Assembly (NCBI RefSeq): GCF_042651965.1
Contig: NZ_JBHSDY010000006.1
Coordinates: forward strand, 206,646-270,645
From: Castellaniella hirudinis
GTDB taxonomy: Bacteria; Pseudomonadota; Gammaproteobacteria; Burkholderiales; Burkholderiaceae_B
DNA: 64,000 nucleotides
Direction: 5' to 3'
This document shows positions 1-8,057 of the stretch, piece after piece; position 1 is the first letter of the stretch, and every line of letters starts with the position of its first letter. The position numbers were made by a program, and so were the translations under genes. A model generated the notes under the pieces. That model made no database searches and had not been told where the DNA came from. It saw only the letters and a list, made by a program, of their open reading frames with translations.

Positions 1-670
1 AGATGCCCAGGCGATGCTCATTGCCGTCCACCGCAATGATCGTGGTCGCCCCCAGCAGGCGCGCGCCGGCGGTCGCGCACAAGCCGATGGGTCCCTGAGC
101 AAAGACAACCACCGTGTCGCCCAGGCGGATGTTCGCGTTTTCCGCCCCCTTGAAGCCGGTGGACATGATATCCGGGCACATCAGCACCTGCTCGTCGGTC
201 AAACCGTCCGGAATCGGCGCAAGATTGGCCTGCGCATCCGGCACCAGCACGTATTCGGCCTGGGTGCCGTCAATCAGATTGCCGAAACGCCAGCCGGCGG
301 TGGCCTTGTAGCCGTGGCAGCCGCAGCGCCCGGAGGCCGTCAGGTAACTGCCGTCCTGCGACGGGACGCCGTCCTGAGCTGCGTAAGAGCCGAAATTCGG
401 GCAGATCGCGCCGGCGATGACGCGCTGCCCCTCCTGGTAGCCCGTGACCGCGCTGCCGAGCTTCTCGATGATGCCCACCGGTTCGTGCCCCACCGTCAGA
501 CCCTTGGCGACCGGGTACTCACCCTTGAGAATGTGGACGTCGGTGCCGCAGATCGTGGTGGTGGTGATGCGGATCAACGCATCATTGGGGCCGACGTCGG
601 GGATGGGCTTTTCGGTCAGTTCGATCCGGCCGGGTTCGACGAAGACAGCGGCTTTCATTGTGGCGGCCAT
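1..670 (-). CDS. Zinc-dependent alcohol dehydrogenase, 5' part only
   Basis: Reading leftward from ATG at 670 gives an open frame that runs off the window edge, so only the first ~223 residues are present. They contain CGTD (catalytic-zinc Cys), GHEPVG (zinc His-Glu) and, further on, GWRFGNLIDGTQAEYV and CPDIMSTGFKGAE, which match the medium-chain, NAD(P)-dependent secondary-alcohol dehydrogenase group (Clostridium beijerinckii type). The structural-zinc cysteine cluster is not in its usual form. The cofactor-binding half begins at VVVFAQGPIGLCA. An alternative start (MKAAVF) lies at 658. The likely role is interconversion of a short alcohol and its ketone or aldehyde; the substrate is unknown. 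Confidence 0.88.
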   Translation of the reverse strand, partial: MAATMKAAVFVEPGRIELTEKPIPDVGPNDALIRITTTTICGTDVHILKGEYPVAKGLTVGHEPVGIIEKLGSAVTGYQEGQRVIAGAICPNFGSYAAQDGVPSQDGSYLTASGRCGCHGYKATAGWRFGNLIDGTQAEYVLVPDAQANLAPIPDGLTDEQVLMCPDIMSTGFKGAENANIRLGDTVVVFAQGPIGLCATAGARLLGATTIIAVDGNEHRLGI

Positions 671-801
671 GGCGCTCTCCTTTACAAGGTCGGCGGGTAC
701 AGGCCCCGCCTGCAGATGATGACACCATCATCGTATCGGTTCGCCCCGGTCCGCTGTTTGCGTCAGATCATGAAAACCCTATTCGGTATGGGGATATCCA
801 C

Positions 802-2112
802 TCAGGAGCCAGGCCGAGCCAACGGAATAGCCAACACGTGTTTGGCCAGCGATTGCCAGACAGAAAACAGCTTCTTGCCACACGCATCCGCGAAATCGGG
901 GTAAAGATCACAGTAGTCGTCGAGGTCTTCGAGGGTATCCCGGGTCGCTCCGTGCACTTCTTCAAACACGGACCGGACTTGCTTGCGGCTCAAGCCGCAC
1001 ACCACACGGCCGAAATCCATCAAATGGTCGGCGGAAGGGAAAAGGCGTTTCCCCCCCATGCTCAACGCCATCTGATCCTGCGCAATATACGGCAGCGTGC
1101 TGCAAATATCGTAGGCCGGCGCGAACTTCACCGTGTCATCGGGATCGCCATACAGCATCCCGAAATTTTTCAGATGAGCGTCCCCATCACCCAGCGCGCA
1201 AGACAGCACGATCCGCTTGAACAGCGCGCTGCGCAGGGCCGGGCGACCTGCAGATTCCACCATCAACAGGAAGTTGCGCACGAGGATCTCATAACTGCCT
1301 TCGTATTTCTGCCTGGCCGTCCTGGCGCACAAAGTGGCGCCATCCTCAAACCCCAGCGGGGTTCCGTCATCCTGCCGGTCAAAACGCTCGATGATCAGCA
1401 TCTGCCCGCTTTCAGTCAGGTGGACACGCGCGCTGGGAAGCCCACTACGGACACTCACCGACATGCACAAATATTCGTTGATCGAGAGCCATGGGAAATC
1501 GTCCCCAGGCGTCTTGAGAATATATTCGCCGGTCGTCAAAGTCGCCCGTGCGGGCTCGTTCCGATGTTCCGACGGACGATAGAGCACTTTGGGATGCGCG
1601 CCGCTGACCCCGCTACGTCGAGCCGATATCCCCATCAGTTCCTCCATGAGCGCCAGGCTGTCAGGATCCCGGACAATACGCTCAAGGGAAACGGTGGGGC
1701 CCGCATCCAGATTGGGGGCTTCCCCATGCGACGTGACCAACACCCGACCGATAAACGTGGAGCCCGTGAGGGCGGCCAGATCAAAATCCCCGATATTCTC
1801 GACGACCTTGGCATATTGGCGCATCAGATAGTCCCTGAGCGCCCCTTCAGGCAGACTCTGATCGAAGATGGGCGGCAGATTGCCCACGAGTCCCGCAACC
1901 TCCGGCTCGTAAGGCGCCCGACGCACCGGCATGGTGATCGAAACAGCATCCCGGTCGGACAAACCATCGTCGTAGTAAAACGCCGTGCGGACCTGCCAAG
2001 CAAAACCTGGTTCACTGTAGCGTTCCAGCGTGCCGACCTTGCGCAATCCATGCAGGTCCCTGACCCACACGTCCAGCAGGTCTTCAGGAGCGGAAGCGTG
2101 ACTTTTTGGCAT
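802..2112 (-). CDS. hipA: HipA-family serine/threonine kinase toxin
   Basis: The 436-residue protein has the HipA layout. An SGVSGAHPK ATP-binding loop lies at residues 167-175, IERFDR at 241-246, the catalytic loop GDGDAHLKNFG at 308-318 (Asp311), and APAYDICS at 331-338 in the metal-binding DFG position. HipA kinases phosphorylate a translation target (glutamyl-tRNA synthetase in E. coli) and cause growth arrest; the target here is unknown. The ATG overlaps the end of the upstream hipB-like gene by 29 bases, the usual antitoxin-first order. All catalytic residues look intact, so it is probably functional. Confidence 0.9.
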   Translation of the reverse strand: MPKSHASAPEDLLDVWVRDLHGLRKVGTLERYSEPGFAWQVRTAFYYDDGLSDRDAVSITMPVRRAPYEPEVAGLVGNLPPIFDQSLPEGALRDYLMRQYAKVVENIGDFDLAALTGSTFIGRVLVTSHGEAPNLDAGPTVSLERIVRDPDSLALMEELMGISARRSGVSGAHPKVLYRPSEHRNEPARATLTTGEYILKTPGDDFPWLSINEYLCMSVSVRSGLPSARVHLTESGQMLIIERFDRQDDGTPLGFEDGATLCARTARQKYEGSYEILVRNFLLMVESAGRPALRSALFKRIVLSCALGDGDAHLKNFGMLYGDPDDTVKFAPAYDICSTLPYIAQDQMALSMGGKRLFPSADHLMDFGRVVCGLSRKQVRSVFEEVHGATRDTLEDLDDYCDLYPDFADACGKKLFSVWQSLAKHVLAIPLARPGS

Positions 2113-2377
2113 GGCTCTGCTCGTATTCCTGCCGGTTCAGCGCCATCAGTTCGTCCAAAGTCGGCCGCCCCTGATGCGCCTGGACAGCACGCATCTCGAG
2201 CCCGACCGACTCGCAAATCCGCTGCAGCTTCACAAAGCCGATCTCCGCCAGGGAGCCGGCCTCCAGGCCCGCAATGGTGGCGCGCGAAATCCCGGTTTGA
2301 GACGCCAACTGCGCTTGCGTCAAACGGACCTCTCGTCGCCGTTCCCTGACCAGGGAGCCTACCTCTTTGATGTGCAT
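2084..2377 (-). CDS. hipB: HipB-like XRE antitoxin/repressor
   Basis: This is a 97-residue XRE-family helix-turn-helix protein. The HTH sits at about residues 16-50 (LTQAQLASQTGISRATIAGLE). It precedes and overlaps hipA. HipB-type proteins neutralise HipA and repress their own operon. I chose ATG at 2377 (MHIKEVGSL) over an in-frame TTG nine bases upstream. The tail after about residue 70 is short and basic (KKSRFRS). Confidence 0.88.
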   Translation of the reverse strand: MHIKEVGSLVRERRREVRLTQAQLASQTGISRATIAGLEAGSLAEIGFVKLQRICESVGLEMRAVQAHQGRPTLDELMALNRQEYEQSHAKKSRFRS

Positions 2378-2393
2378 CACCGGCAATGTGAAT

Positions 2394-2438
2394 GTATTAA
2401 ATACTAGACATTACGCCCATACAATGAAAAATTGTCAA
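2394..2438 (-). promoter_or_regulatory. Putative hipBA promoter and operator
   Basis: On the minus strand there is a perfect -35 TTGACA (2433-2438), a 17-bp spacer and a CGTAAT -10-like hexamer (2410-2415). Just downstream, before the hipB start, lies an 11-bp palindrome GTATTAAATAC (2394-2404). That is a plausible autorepression site for the HTH antitoxin. The motif match is visible; its function is inferred. Confidence 0.45.
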
Positions 2439-2465
2439 GTATTTTAGATAAAAATCACATCTGAA

Positions 2466-2879
2466 TCACCGAGCGAGCCGTGCGATCAACAGAACGCCTT
2501 CCGTATAGCTGTAACCGTAGCCGTAGCTGTACCCAGTATCCCCGGAGACTGCCTCTGTGTCTCGGACCATACGGGCCGAGCTGGAGATTTTGCCAACCTT
2601 GTATTCATACCGGTAGCTGCCTGACTCGATCGCGGTCGTGCTGATGACTTCGTAGCCGTCGGAATTGAGCGCCGTCACCGCATGGGCTACGTCCCGGGCC
2701 AAGCGCGCACCATCAATCTTGGTGTCCGACCAACCCACCTGCTGCACTTGCGTTTCTTTCCGAACCAGTTCCTTTTCACCGCCAAAAAATCCTCGTTTGG
2801 TTTCTCCTGTGGGCACTTTGACCGCAACCTCTTTGAACAGCGGTTTGAAGTGCGCTTCTACAAAAACAACCTTATTCAT
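2466..2879 (-). CDS. Hypothetical protein, 137 aa
   Basis: I do not recognise the family. ATG at 2879 (MNKVVFVEAHF) is preferred over the longer frame because a GAGG element precedes it. The protein is soluble. Its N-terminal half is charged (PTGETKRGFFGGEKELVRKE), a middle segment resembles an alternating strand/helix domain (SDGYEVISTTAIESGSYRY), and the C-terminal tail is rich in Tyr, Gly and Ser (GDTGYSYGYGYSYTEG) followed by a hydrophobic strand. It has no cysteines and no membrane segment. It follows hipB in the opposite direction of reading from the hip promoter region, so it is probably transcribed separately. Confidence 0.6.
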   Translation of the reverse strand: MNKVVFVEAHFKPLFKEVAVKVPTGETKRGFFGGEKELVRKETQVQQVGWSDTKIDGARLARDVAHAVTALNSDGYEVISTTAIESGSYRYEYKVGKISSSARMVRDTEAVSGDTGYSYGYGYSYTEGVLLIARLAR

Positions 2880-3033
2880 TTCGACCTCAGTGATGGACCA
2901 ACAAGCATGATCGGTCATTTTATTCAGACGGCGACAGGTCGGGCCGCGACATGTTTATCCGTTCGTAGATGTCCGTCTATCGGGACGGCACGGGCTTGAT
3001 CAGAATGGGGGCCTTTCAACCAAAAAGCCTGCC

Positions 3034-4038
3034 ATGTCTGCCCGGAAAACCTCTGCGCCTGACGCCGCCTCGGATGACCATGACAGCCCGTGGAAAAACG
3101 GCCTCGAATGGTTCTTTCCCCAGGCCATCGCGTTTTTGGCCCCGCGTCTACATGCCAAAATCGACTGGTCGGAACCTGCCCAATTCCTGGATAAGGAACT
3201 GCAGGCCATTGTCTTTCCCAGCAAGAAGGGGCGGCGCTTTGTGGACAAGCTGGTGCAGGTGCGCCTGCGCAGCGGCGCGGACGCCTGGCTGCTGATCCAC
3301 GTCGAGGTCGAAGGCCGATTGTCGGGCCGCAAGGCGCTGCGCCGTTTCGCCTGGCGTATGTACGAATACCGCCATCGCACCCAGGCGCGCATCATGCAAC
3401 AACGCAGCCTGGATCTGCCGCCGCCGGTCTACAGCCTGGGCGTCTTGCTGGAAAATCGGGGCGTTGGTGATCATCTGGTCTACACCGATGAACATCTGGG
3501 CCAGGGCATCCGATTCACCTTTCCTGTCGTAGAATTGGAAGGCTGGCGAACGCGCTGGGATGAACTGGAATCCTTGGCCTCAAGCAATCCGTTTGCGGTG
3601 CTGATCATGGCGCAGTTACACGCCAATCACCATCCCGACAAACGCACCCGGCTGACGCCGAAGTTTGAACTGGTTCGTGGGCTACGCCGCTATGGCTATG
3701 ATCCGGACGTCGCAGGGCAAGTTCACCATCTGGTCGACTGGATGATCGCACTGCCCATCGATCTGGAGTCGGAATATGTGCGGGCAGTCACCGCGCTGAC
3801 AGAGGAAAACAACATGGCATACGTCACATCGATTGAACGTGTGGTTCGTCAGGAAGCACTTGCCGAGGGCCGCGCTGAAGGTCAAGCTGATCTGCTGCTA
3901 CACCAGATCGAGCGTCGCTTTGGTCCGATCGACGACGACATCAAGCAACGCATCTGCTCAGCTCGGACGCAAGAACTCAGTGTGTGGTCGCTGAATATCC
4001 TGGACGCTGAAGTTCTGGAAGACGTGTTCCGCGACTGA
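3034..4038 (+). CDS. Rpn/YhgA-like PD-(D/E)XK protein with DUF4351 tail
   Basis: The 334-residue protein has DKELQ at about 53-57 and IHVEVEG at about 88-94, consistent with the D...ExK-like core of the PD-(D/E)XK transposase/Rpn nuclease group. The C-terminus (EGRAEGQADLLLHQIERRFGPI ... SLNILDAEVLEDVF) is the DUF4351 helical domain. These proteins are common, lineage-mobile, and proposed to be recombination-promoting nucleases or defence factors. It lies alone, with no cognate transposon ends seen. The family is confident; the activity is unproven. Confidence 0.8.
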   Translation: MSARKTSAPDAASDDHDSPWKNGLEWFFPQAIAFLAPRLHAKIDWSEPAQFLDKELQAIVFPSKKGRRFVDKLVQVRLRSGADAWLLIHVEVEGRLSGRKALRRFAWRMYEYRHRTQARIMQQRSLDLPPPVYSLGVLLENRGVGDHLVYTDEHLGQGIRFTFPVVELEGWRTRWDELESLASSNPFAVLIMAQLHANHHPDKRTRLTPKFELVRGLRRYGYDPDVAGQVHHLVDWMIALPIDLESEYVRAVTALTEENNMAYVTSIERVVRQEALAEGRAEGQADLLLHQIERRFGPIDDDIKQRICSARTQELSVWSLNILDAEVLEDVFRD

Positions 4039-4328
4039 CTGCAGACCGATCAACCCTTGAACACTGCATGCAGGGTCGTGATATCCACGAGGTTCAGGAG
4101 CACTTTTTGGACTGACGCGTCAGCATGGCGGCGGCCCTGAGCGGACGTGCCGGCCCGCAGATCTATCGTGATTGTCCTTGAACTCAAGAGAGCGATTGCG
4201 GACGGGCATGGCGGACATCCGGATTCGCGAAGGTCGAGCCTCTTCCCTCGACAAAAAAGCCACCGGCTTGCGCCAGTGGCTTTTCCACATGCTGGAGCGG
4301 CCGAGGCCGCCCCGAGTCACCGTGCGAA
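4039..4328. other. Intergenic region with flagellin terminator
   Basis: These 290 bases lie between the convergent DUF4351 gene and the first flagellin. Apart from the terminator hairpin at 4253-4284 I see no gene. Short open frames here look like noise. Confidence 0.6.
4253..4284 (-). terminator. Rho-independent terminator of flagellin 1
   Basis: The arms GCCAC/GTGGC (4259-4263 and 4276-4280), extended inward by GGC/GCC, are flanked by an A-run on the left and a T-run on the right. Read on the minus strand this gives a hairpin followed by six T, 45-75 bases after the flagellin stop. It could also work in the plus direction for the DUF4351 gene. Confidence 0.75.
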
Positions 4329-4500
4329 TTAACGCAGCAGGGACAGCATGGTTTGCGGGACCTGGTTGGCCTGGGCCAGCACGGCGGTACCAGCCTGTTG
4401 CAGGATCTGGGCACGCGTCATGTTGGACACTTCCACCGCGTAGTCGGCGTCTTCGATGCGCGAACGCGAAGCCGACAGGTTGGTGATGGTGTTGTTCAGG
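4329..4500 (-). repeat. Outer inverted repeat, flagellin 1 3' end
   Basis: The last 172 bp of flagellin 1 match 7843-8014 in inverted orientation with about 7 mismatches. They encode the conserved C-terminal D1/D0 helix. Recombination here would flip the whole flagellin-integrase-flagellin block. Confidence 0.85.
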
Positions 4501-5168
4501 TTGGCGATCGTGGATTCCAGACGGTTCTGGTAGGTACCCAGCGAGCTGCGAGCCGTGTCCACGCTCTTCAGGGCGGCGTCGACTTGGTCGATCAGCGTCT
4601 GAGCGGCAGCGTGACCCGAAACGACAGCCGTGCCGAGACCTTGCGCAGCGGACAGCCCGAGGCCGGAAACCGTCGCATCGACGGTGCTGATCGCGATCAC
4701 GTCGTTACCCGTGGTGTTCGCGCCCACTTGCAGCGTGATGCTGGTGCCCGAGGAATTCAGCAGTTGGGTTTCGTTGAACTTGGCGCCGCCGGCGATCCGG
4801 TCGATTTCTTTCAGGCGGGACTCGATTTCTTCGCCGATGGACGTGCGGTCCGAAGCGCCGTTCGGGTCATTGGCGGCCTGCACGGCCAGTTCACGAATAC
4901 GTTGCAGGTTGTTATTGATTTCGTTCAGGTTGCCTTCGGCGGTCTGAGCCAGCGAGATGCCGTCGTTGGCGTTGCGGGCAGCCTGGGTCATGCCGCGGAT
5001 CTGGGCGGTCATGCGGTTGGCGATGGCCTGGCCAGCGGCGTCATCCTTGGCGCTGTTGATGCGCAGGCCCGAGGACAGGCGCTGGATCGCGGAACCCAGG
5101 GCAGATTGGGACTTGTTCAGATTGTTCTGGGAAACCAGAGCAAGGTAGTTGGTGTTGATAACAGCCAT
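4329..5168 (-). CDS. fliC: Flagellin, expressed-form copy (flagellin 1)
   Basis: This is the structural subunit of the flagellar filament, 279 residues. The N-terminal D0/D1 region begins MAVINTNYLALVSQNNLNKSQ and continues through SSGLRINSAKDDAAGQAIANR. The C-terminal D1/D0 region (IEDADYAVEVSNMTRAQILQQAG ... VPQTMLSLLR) is equally canonical. The central domain is short, about 50 residues. It has a FliA-type promoter, an AGGAG Shine-Dalgarno and a terminator, so it looks fully expressible. Both of its ends are near-identical, in inverted orientation, to the second flagellin at 6797-8014. The neighbouring glycan genes suggest the filament is glycosylated. Confidence 0.95.
   Translation of the reverse strand: MAVINTNYLALVSQNNLNKSQSALGSAIQRLSSGLRINSAKDDAAGQAIANRMTAQIRGMTQAARNANDGISLAQTAEGNLNEINNNLQRIRELAVQAANDPNGASDRTSIGEEIESRLKEIDRIAGGAKFNETQLLNSSGTSITLQVGANTTGNDVIAISTVDATVSGLGLSAAQGLGTAVVSGHAAAQTLIDQVDAALKSVDTARSSLGTYQNRLESTIANLNNTITNLSASRSRIEDADYAVEVSNMTRAQILQQAGTAVLAQANQVPQTMLSLLR
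5013..5165 (-). repeat. Inner inverted repeat, flagellin 1 arm
   Basis: This is 153 bp of flagellin 1 coding sequence starting at codon 2. It matches 6812-6964 in inverted orientation with 5 mismatches, including a 77-bp perfect run. Homology stops exactly at the start codon: ATG here versus GAC in the other copy. Recombination between the arms would invert 5166-6811, which carries the promoter, ribosome site, ATG and the integrase gene. Confidence 0.9.
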
Positions 5169-5249
5169 GAGAGACTCCTAAGAGATTTGGCGAAGGATTC
5201 GCCCTTTTTGCCCAGGATGACAAACCGAGTGACCTCCTGTTCTGTCCCG

Positions 5250-5276
5250 TTAACGGAGGGGGGTCGGGGAACTTTA
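5250..5276 (-). promoter_or_regulatory. Sigma-28 (FliA) promoter of flagellin 1
   Basis: On the minus strand TAAAGTTC (5269-5276), then 11 bases, then TCCGTTAA (5250-5257). This closely fits the FliA consensus TAAAGTTT-N11-GCCGATAA, and it lies 82 bases upstream of the flagellin ATG. An AGGAG ribosome site precedes the ATG at 5168. No equivalent element is visible before the second flagellin. Confidence 0.85.
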
Positions 5277-5310
5277 GGGCGGTTTAGAAGTTTTTTTGAG
5301 CGAAGATCAC

Positions 5311-6567
5311 TTATTCCCGTTCGATCACACCCAGCATCCGCGTCCGGCGCACCGACAAGGGGCCGAAAGCCTCTGAAAGCTGGGCATAGCGTCCCCCGGC
5401 AGCCAGAGCATCCAGGATGTCGGCCCAGTCCTGCATGAGCAGGGTGCGGGAACCGACGAATCGGGCATGATCGTAGGGGGCTCGAGACGTGTCGCGTCGG
5501 CGGTGGGCGAGCTGCAAATCCACCAGCTTGTCGGGATAGCCGAGCAAACCGAGCAAGGTCGTCGCGGTCGCCCTGAATCCATGGGCGGAAAATCGCCCGC
5601 CATAACCCAGGCGTGCGATGGCGTGGTTGAAGCTGCTCGCGGCCAGGACGCGGCTCAGGTCCCGGTGATTGGGAAACAGCATGGGGCTGTCGCTGGATAG
5701 GACGCGCAGCGAGCGCAGCAACGTCAAGGCTTGACGGGACAGCGGCACCATGTGCGGCCGGCGCATCTTCATGCGTTCTTTAGGCACGGTCCAGACCGCA
5801 TTATCAAAATCAAACTCCTGCCAGCGGGCCAGCCGCAGCTCCGAAGGCCGCACGAACATCAGGGCCAGCAGGCGCAAGCCGATGGCGATGTCGGCATGAC
5901 CCAGCCAAGCGTCCAGGCGCTGGAAGAACGCGGGAATATCCGACCAACTCAGCGGCGGATGATGGCGCACCGCTGGACGCCGGACCAAGCCCTTGAGCAG
6001 GCTGGCAGGATTATCCCCGCAAAGCCCCTGAACAATGGCGTGGGAGAAAACCTGGGAGACCCACTGCTGCACGAGCAGCGCCGCGCAGCGGGCGCCTCGG
6101 CCCGCGACCGACTCGATCAGTGTCCGGATATCCGCAGGCGTCAGGTCGGCGATCGCCACGTCACCGATCGCGGGGAGGACATCTTTCTCGAAGTAGCGGC
6201 CGATCTGGCGGGCATAGTCCGGGCTCCATTGAGAATTGGCGGCCAGCCATGCCTGTGCGGCCGCCTTGAAGGTGGACGGAGTGGACGTCCCGGCATCGGT
6301 GACGGCATCCCGTAGGGGGTGGATGCCCTGCCGGATCAGATCCCGCAGACGATCCCGTTCTTGACGGGCCTGGGCCAAGGTCACATCTGGATAGCGGCCG
6401 ATGGCGTATACCTGGGCCTTGCCACTCAGGCGGTAACGGTAGCGCCAGAGCTTGCTTCCGCTGGGTTGCACCGACAGGAACAGACTGCCCCCGTCCCGCA
6501 GTTGATAGGGCTTGCCCGCCGCTTTGGCGGAGTTGACTGTCCGGGCCGATAGAAGATTCTGAGCCAC
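5311..6567 (-). CDS. Tyrosine recombinase/integrase, P4-like
   Basis: The 418-residue integrase has an N-terminal arm-binding DUF4102-type domain (about 1-85: LRDGGSLFLSVQPSGSKLWRYRY, GRYPDVTLAQAR), a core-binding SAM-like domain (about 95-195) and a complete catalytic domain. The catalytic residues are Arg240 in VRPSELRLARW, His329/Arg332 in HGFRATATTLL, His355 in LAHRRRD and the nucleophile Tyr365 in APYDHARF. Such enzymes usually sit at the end of a genomic island beside a tRNA gene. Here there is no tRNA and no island cargo, and the gene fills the space between two divergent flagellins. It is either an island remnant or a dedicated inversion enzyme. Confidence 0.9.
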   Translation of the reverse strand: MAQNLLSARTVNSAKAAGKPYQLRDGGSLFLSVQPSGSKLWRYRYRLSGKAQVYAIGRYPDVTLAQARQERDRLRDLIRQGIHPLRDAVTDAGTSTPSTFKAAAQAWLAANSQWSPDYARQIGRYFEKDVLPAIGDVAIADLTPADIRTLIESVAGRGARCAALLVQQWVSQVFSHAIVQGLCGDNPASLLKGLVRRPAVRHHPPLSWSDIPAFFQRLDAWLGHADIAIGLRLLALMFVRPSELRLARWQEFDFDNAVWTVPKERMKMRRPHMVPLSRQALTLLRSLRVLSSDSPMLFPNHRDLSRVLAASSFNHAIARLGYGGRFSAHGFRATATTLLGLLGYPDKLVDLQLAHRRRDTSRAPYDHARFVGSRTLLMQDWADILDALAAGGRYAQLSEAFGPLSVRRTRMLGVIERE

Positions 6568-6796
6568 GCGCCGCTTTCCTCGTTACGCAAGAATACACAG
6601 ACATGTACACATCGTCTTTTGTCCGGATCGGGGAAAGTGCGCAAAATGCATTGATTATCAATGGATTGCGGAGACACGACGGTATACACATTTATATACA
6701 TGCGGGTGCCTCTCCAAAGGACTGACGCCACGCATTCTCTCAATAGCCTACTGAGGCAGCGCGACAAAATGTGTCGGCCGGTAGCGATTGGTTGTT
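6568..6796. other. Intergenic segment between integrase and headless flagellin 2
   Basis: About 230 bases containing a 13-bp palindrome ATTGATTATCAAT (6650-6662) and repeated TGTACAC/GTATACAC/TATATACAT motifs, AT-richer than the flanks. These may be recombinase binding sites or the integrase promoter. I see no FliA promoter, no Shine-Dalgarno and no ATG leading into flagellin 2, and no tRNA gene. Confidence 0.5.
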
Positions 6797-8014
6797 GTGA
6801 ATTTGAAAGACGCGGTTATCAACACTAACTACCTTGCTCTGGTTTCCCAGAACAATCTGAACAAGTCCCAATCTGCCCTGGGTTCCGCGATCCAGCGCCT
6901 GTCTTCGGGCCTGCGCATCAACAGCGCCAAGGATGACGCCGCCGGCCAAGCCATCGCCAACCGCTTCACTGCCAACATCAAGGGCCTGACCCAGGCGGCC
7001 CGCAACGCCAACGACGGCATCTCGATTGCGCAAACGACGGAAGGCTCCCTGAACGAAATCAACAACAACCTGCAGCGCATCCGTGAACTGTCGGTACAGG
7101 CCGCCAACGGCACGAACTCCGAATCAGACCTCGAGTCCATCCAGGCTGAAATCACCCAGCGTCTGGACGAGATCAATCGCGTTTCCGATCAGACGCAGTT
7201 CAACAGCGTCAAGGTGCTGGCCAGCGACCAAAAGCTGACCATCCAAGTTGGCGCCAACGACGACGAAACCATCGAGATCGATCTGAAGAAGATCACTGCC
7301 AGCACATTGAATCTGAGCAGCTTTAATGTAACTGGACCGAAGGTGGATGGTGGTGGTGCTCCTACGGCCGCCGCTGCTGCTGATTTCCAAAAAGCTTATG
7401 GTCCTACGTCGAGTGTGACTGGGGCGACCGTTGATGAAGCAACTGCCGACAAACTGGCTGAGCGCCTCGGGGTGGCAGCTGGCAGCGTTGTGGTGGACGC
7501 TACCAACGTCTATGTGGATGACAATGGCAAGTTCTTCGCCAAAGTCACTGTGACGCCGGCTGATGCAACTGAAGTGGGCAATCTGGAATCGCGCGGCTTT
7601 ACGGGCGAAGCAGGGACTGGCAAGGACTATTACATTGCGGTCGAACCTTCAACTGCGGATGTGACGACAACTGCAGGTACTGCGGCATTCACCATCGACA
7701 CGGGTTCAATGTCCCTGAAATCCCTGTCTACGGGTGCTACGGCTAATCCGCTCGATGCCCTGGACAAGGCTATTGCTCAAGTCGACGATCTGCGCAGTGA
7801 CCTGGGCGCGATTCAGAACCGTTTCGAGTCCACGATCGCCAACCTCAGCAACACCGTCACCAACCTGTCGGCTGCGCGTTCGCGCATCGAAGACGCCGAC
7901 TACGCGGTGGAAGTGTCCAACATGACGCGTGCCCAGATCCTGCAACAGGCCGGTACCGCCGTGCTGGCCCAGGCCAACCAAGTGCCGCAAACCATGCTGT
8001 CCCTGCTGCGTTAA
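6797..8014 (+). CDS. Flagellin 2, intact body but no normal start
   Basis: This is a second flagellin whose frame matches flagellin 1 from codon 2 (AVINTNYLALVSQNN) to the stop (VPQTMLSLLR). It has a much longer central domain, about 125 extra residues rich in Ala, Thr and Asp. The ATG of flagellin 1 corresponds to GAC at 6809 here. Upstream the frame stays open only to TAG at 6782, leaving TTG 6788, GTG 6797 or TTG 6803 as weak starts without a ribosome site. The body has no frameshift or stop, which argues for a recent loss or for a silent, switchable copy. The coordinate 6797 is a formal choice. Confidence 0.8.
   Translation: MNLKDAVINTNYLALVSQNNLNKSQSALGSAIQRLSSGLRINSAKDDAAGQAIANRFTANIKGLTQAARNANDGISIAQTTEGSLNEINNNLQRIRELSVQAANGTNSESDLESIQAEITQRLDEINRVSDQTQFNSVKVLASDQKLTIQVGANDDETIEIDLKKITASTLNLSSFNVTGPKVDGGGAPTAAAAADFQKAYGPTSSVTGATVDEATADKLAERLGVAAGSVVVDATNVYVDDNGKFFAKVTVTPADATEVGNLESRGFTGEAGTGKDYYIAVEPSTADVTTTAGTAAFTIDTGSMSLKSLSTGATANPLDALDKAIAQVDDLRSDLGAIQNRFESTIANLSNTVTNLSAARSRIEDADYAVEVSNMTRAQILQQAGTAVLAQANQVPQTMLSLLR
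6812..6964 (+). repeat. Inner inverted repeat, flagellin 2 arm
   Basis: This is the partner of the arm at 5013-5165, 148 of 153 bases identical when one is reverse-complemented. It begins at the second codon of the flagellin 2 reading frame. Confidence 0.9.
7843..8014 (+). repeat. Outer inverted repeat, flagellin 2 3' end
   Basis: This is the partner of 4329-4500 and codes the same C-terminal flagellin helix. Similarity at both gene ends with divergent centres is normal for paralogous flagellins, so on its own it does not prove recombination. Confidence 0.85.
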
Positions 8015-8057
8015 GTCCTCGCGGCAGCCCGGGGCGGCTCAGCCGTCCCGACGCATG

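Noticed and set aside
658..2349. 563-residue open frame on the plus strand across hipA
   Set aside because: Antisense shadow of hipB/hipA; low-complexity, Arg/Pro/Gln/His-rich translation with no family resemblance, while the minus strand carries clear HipA motifs.
5311..6796. Integrase as the edge of a tRNA-inserted genomic island
   Set aside because: No tRNA gene, no island cargo and no direct-repeat att pair were visible in the segment.
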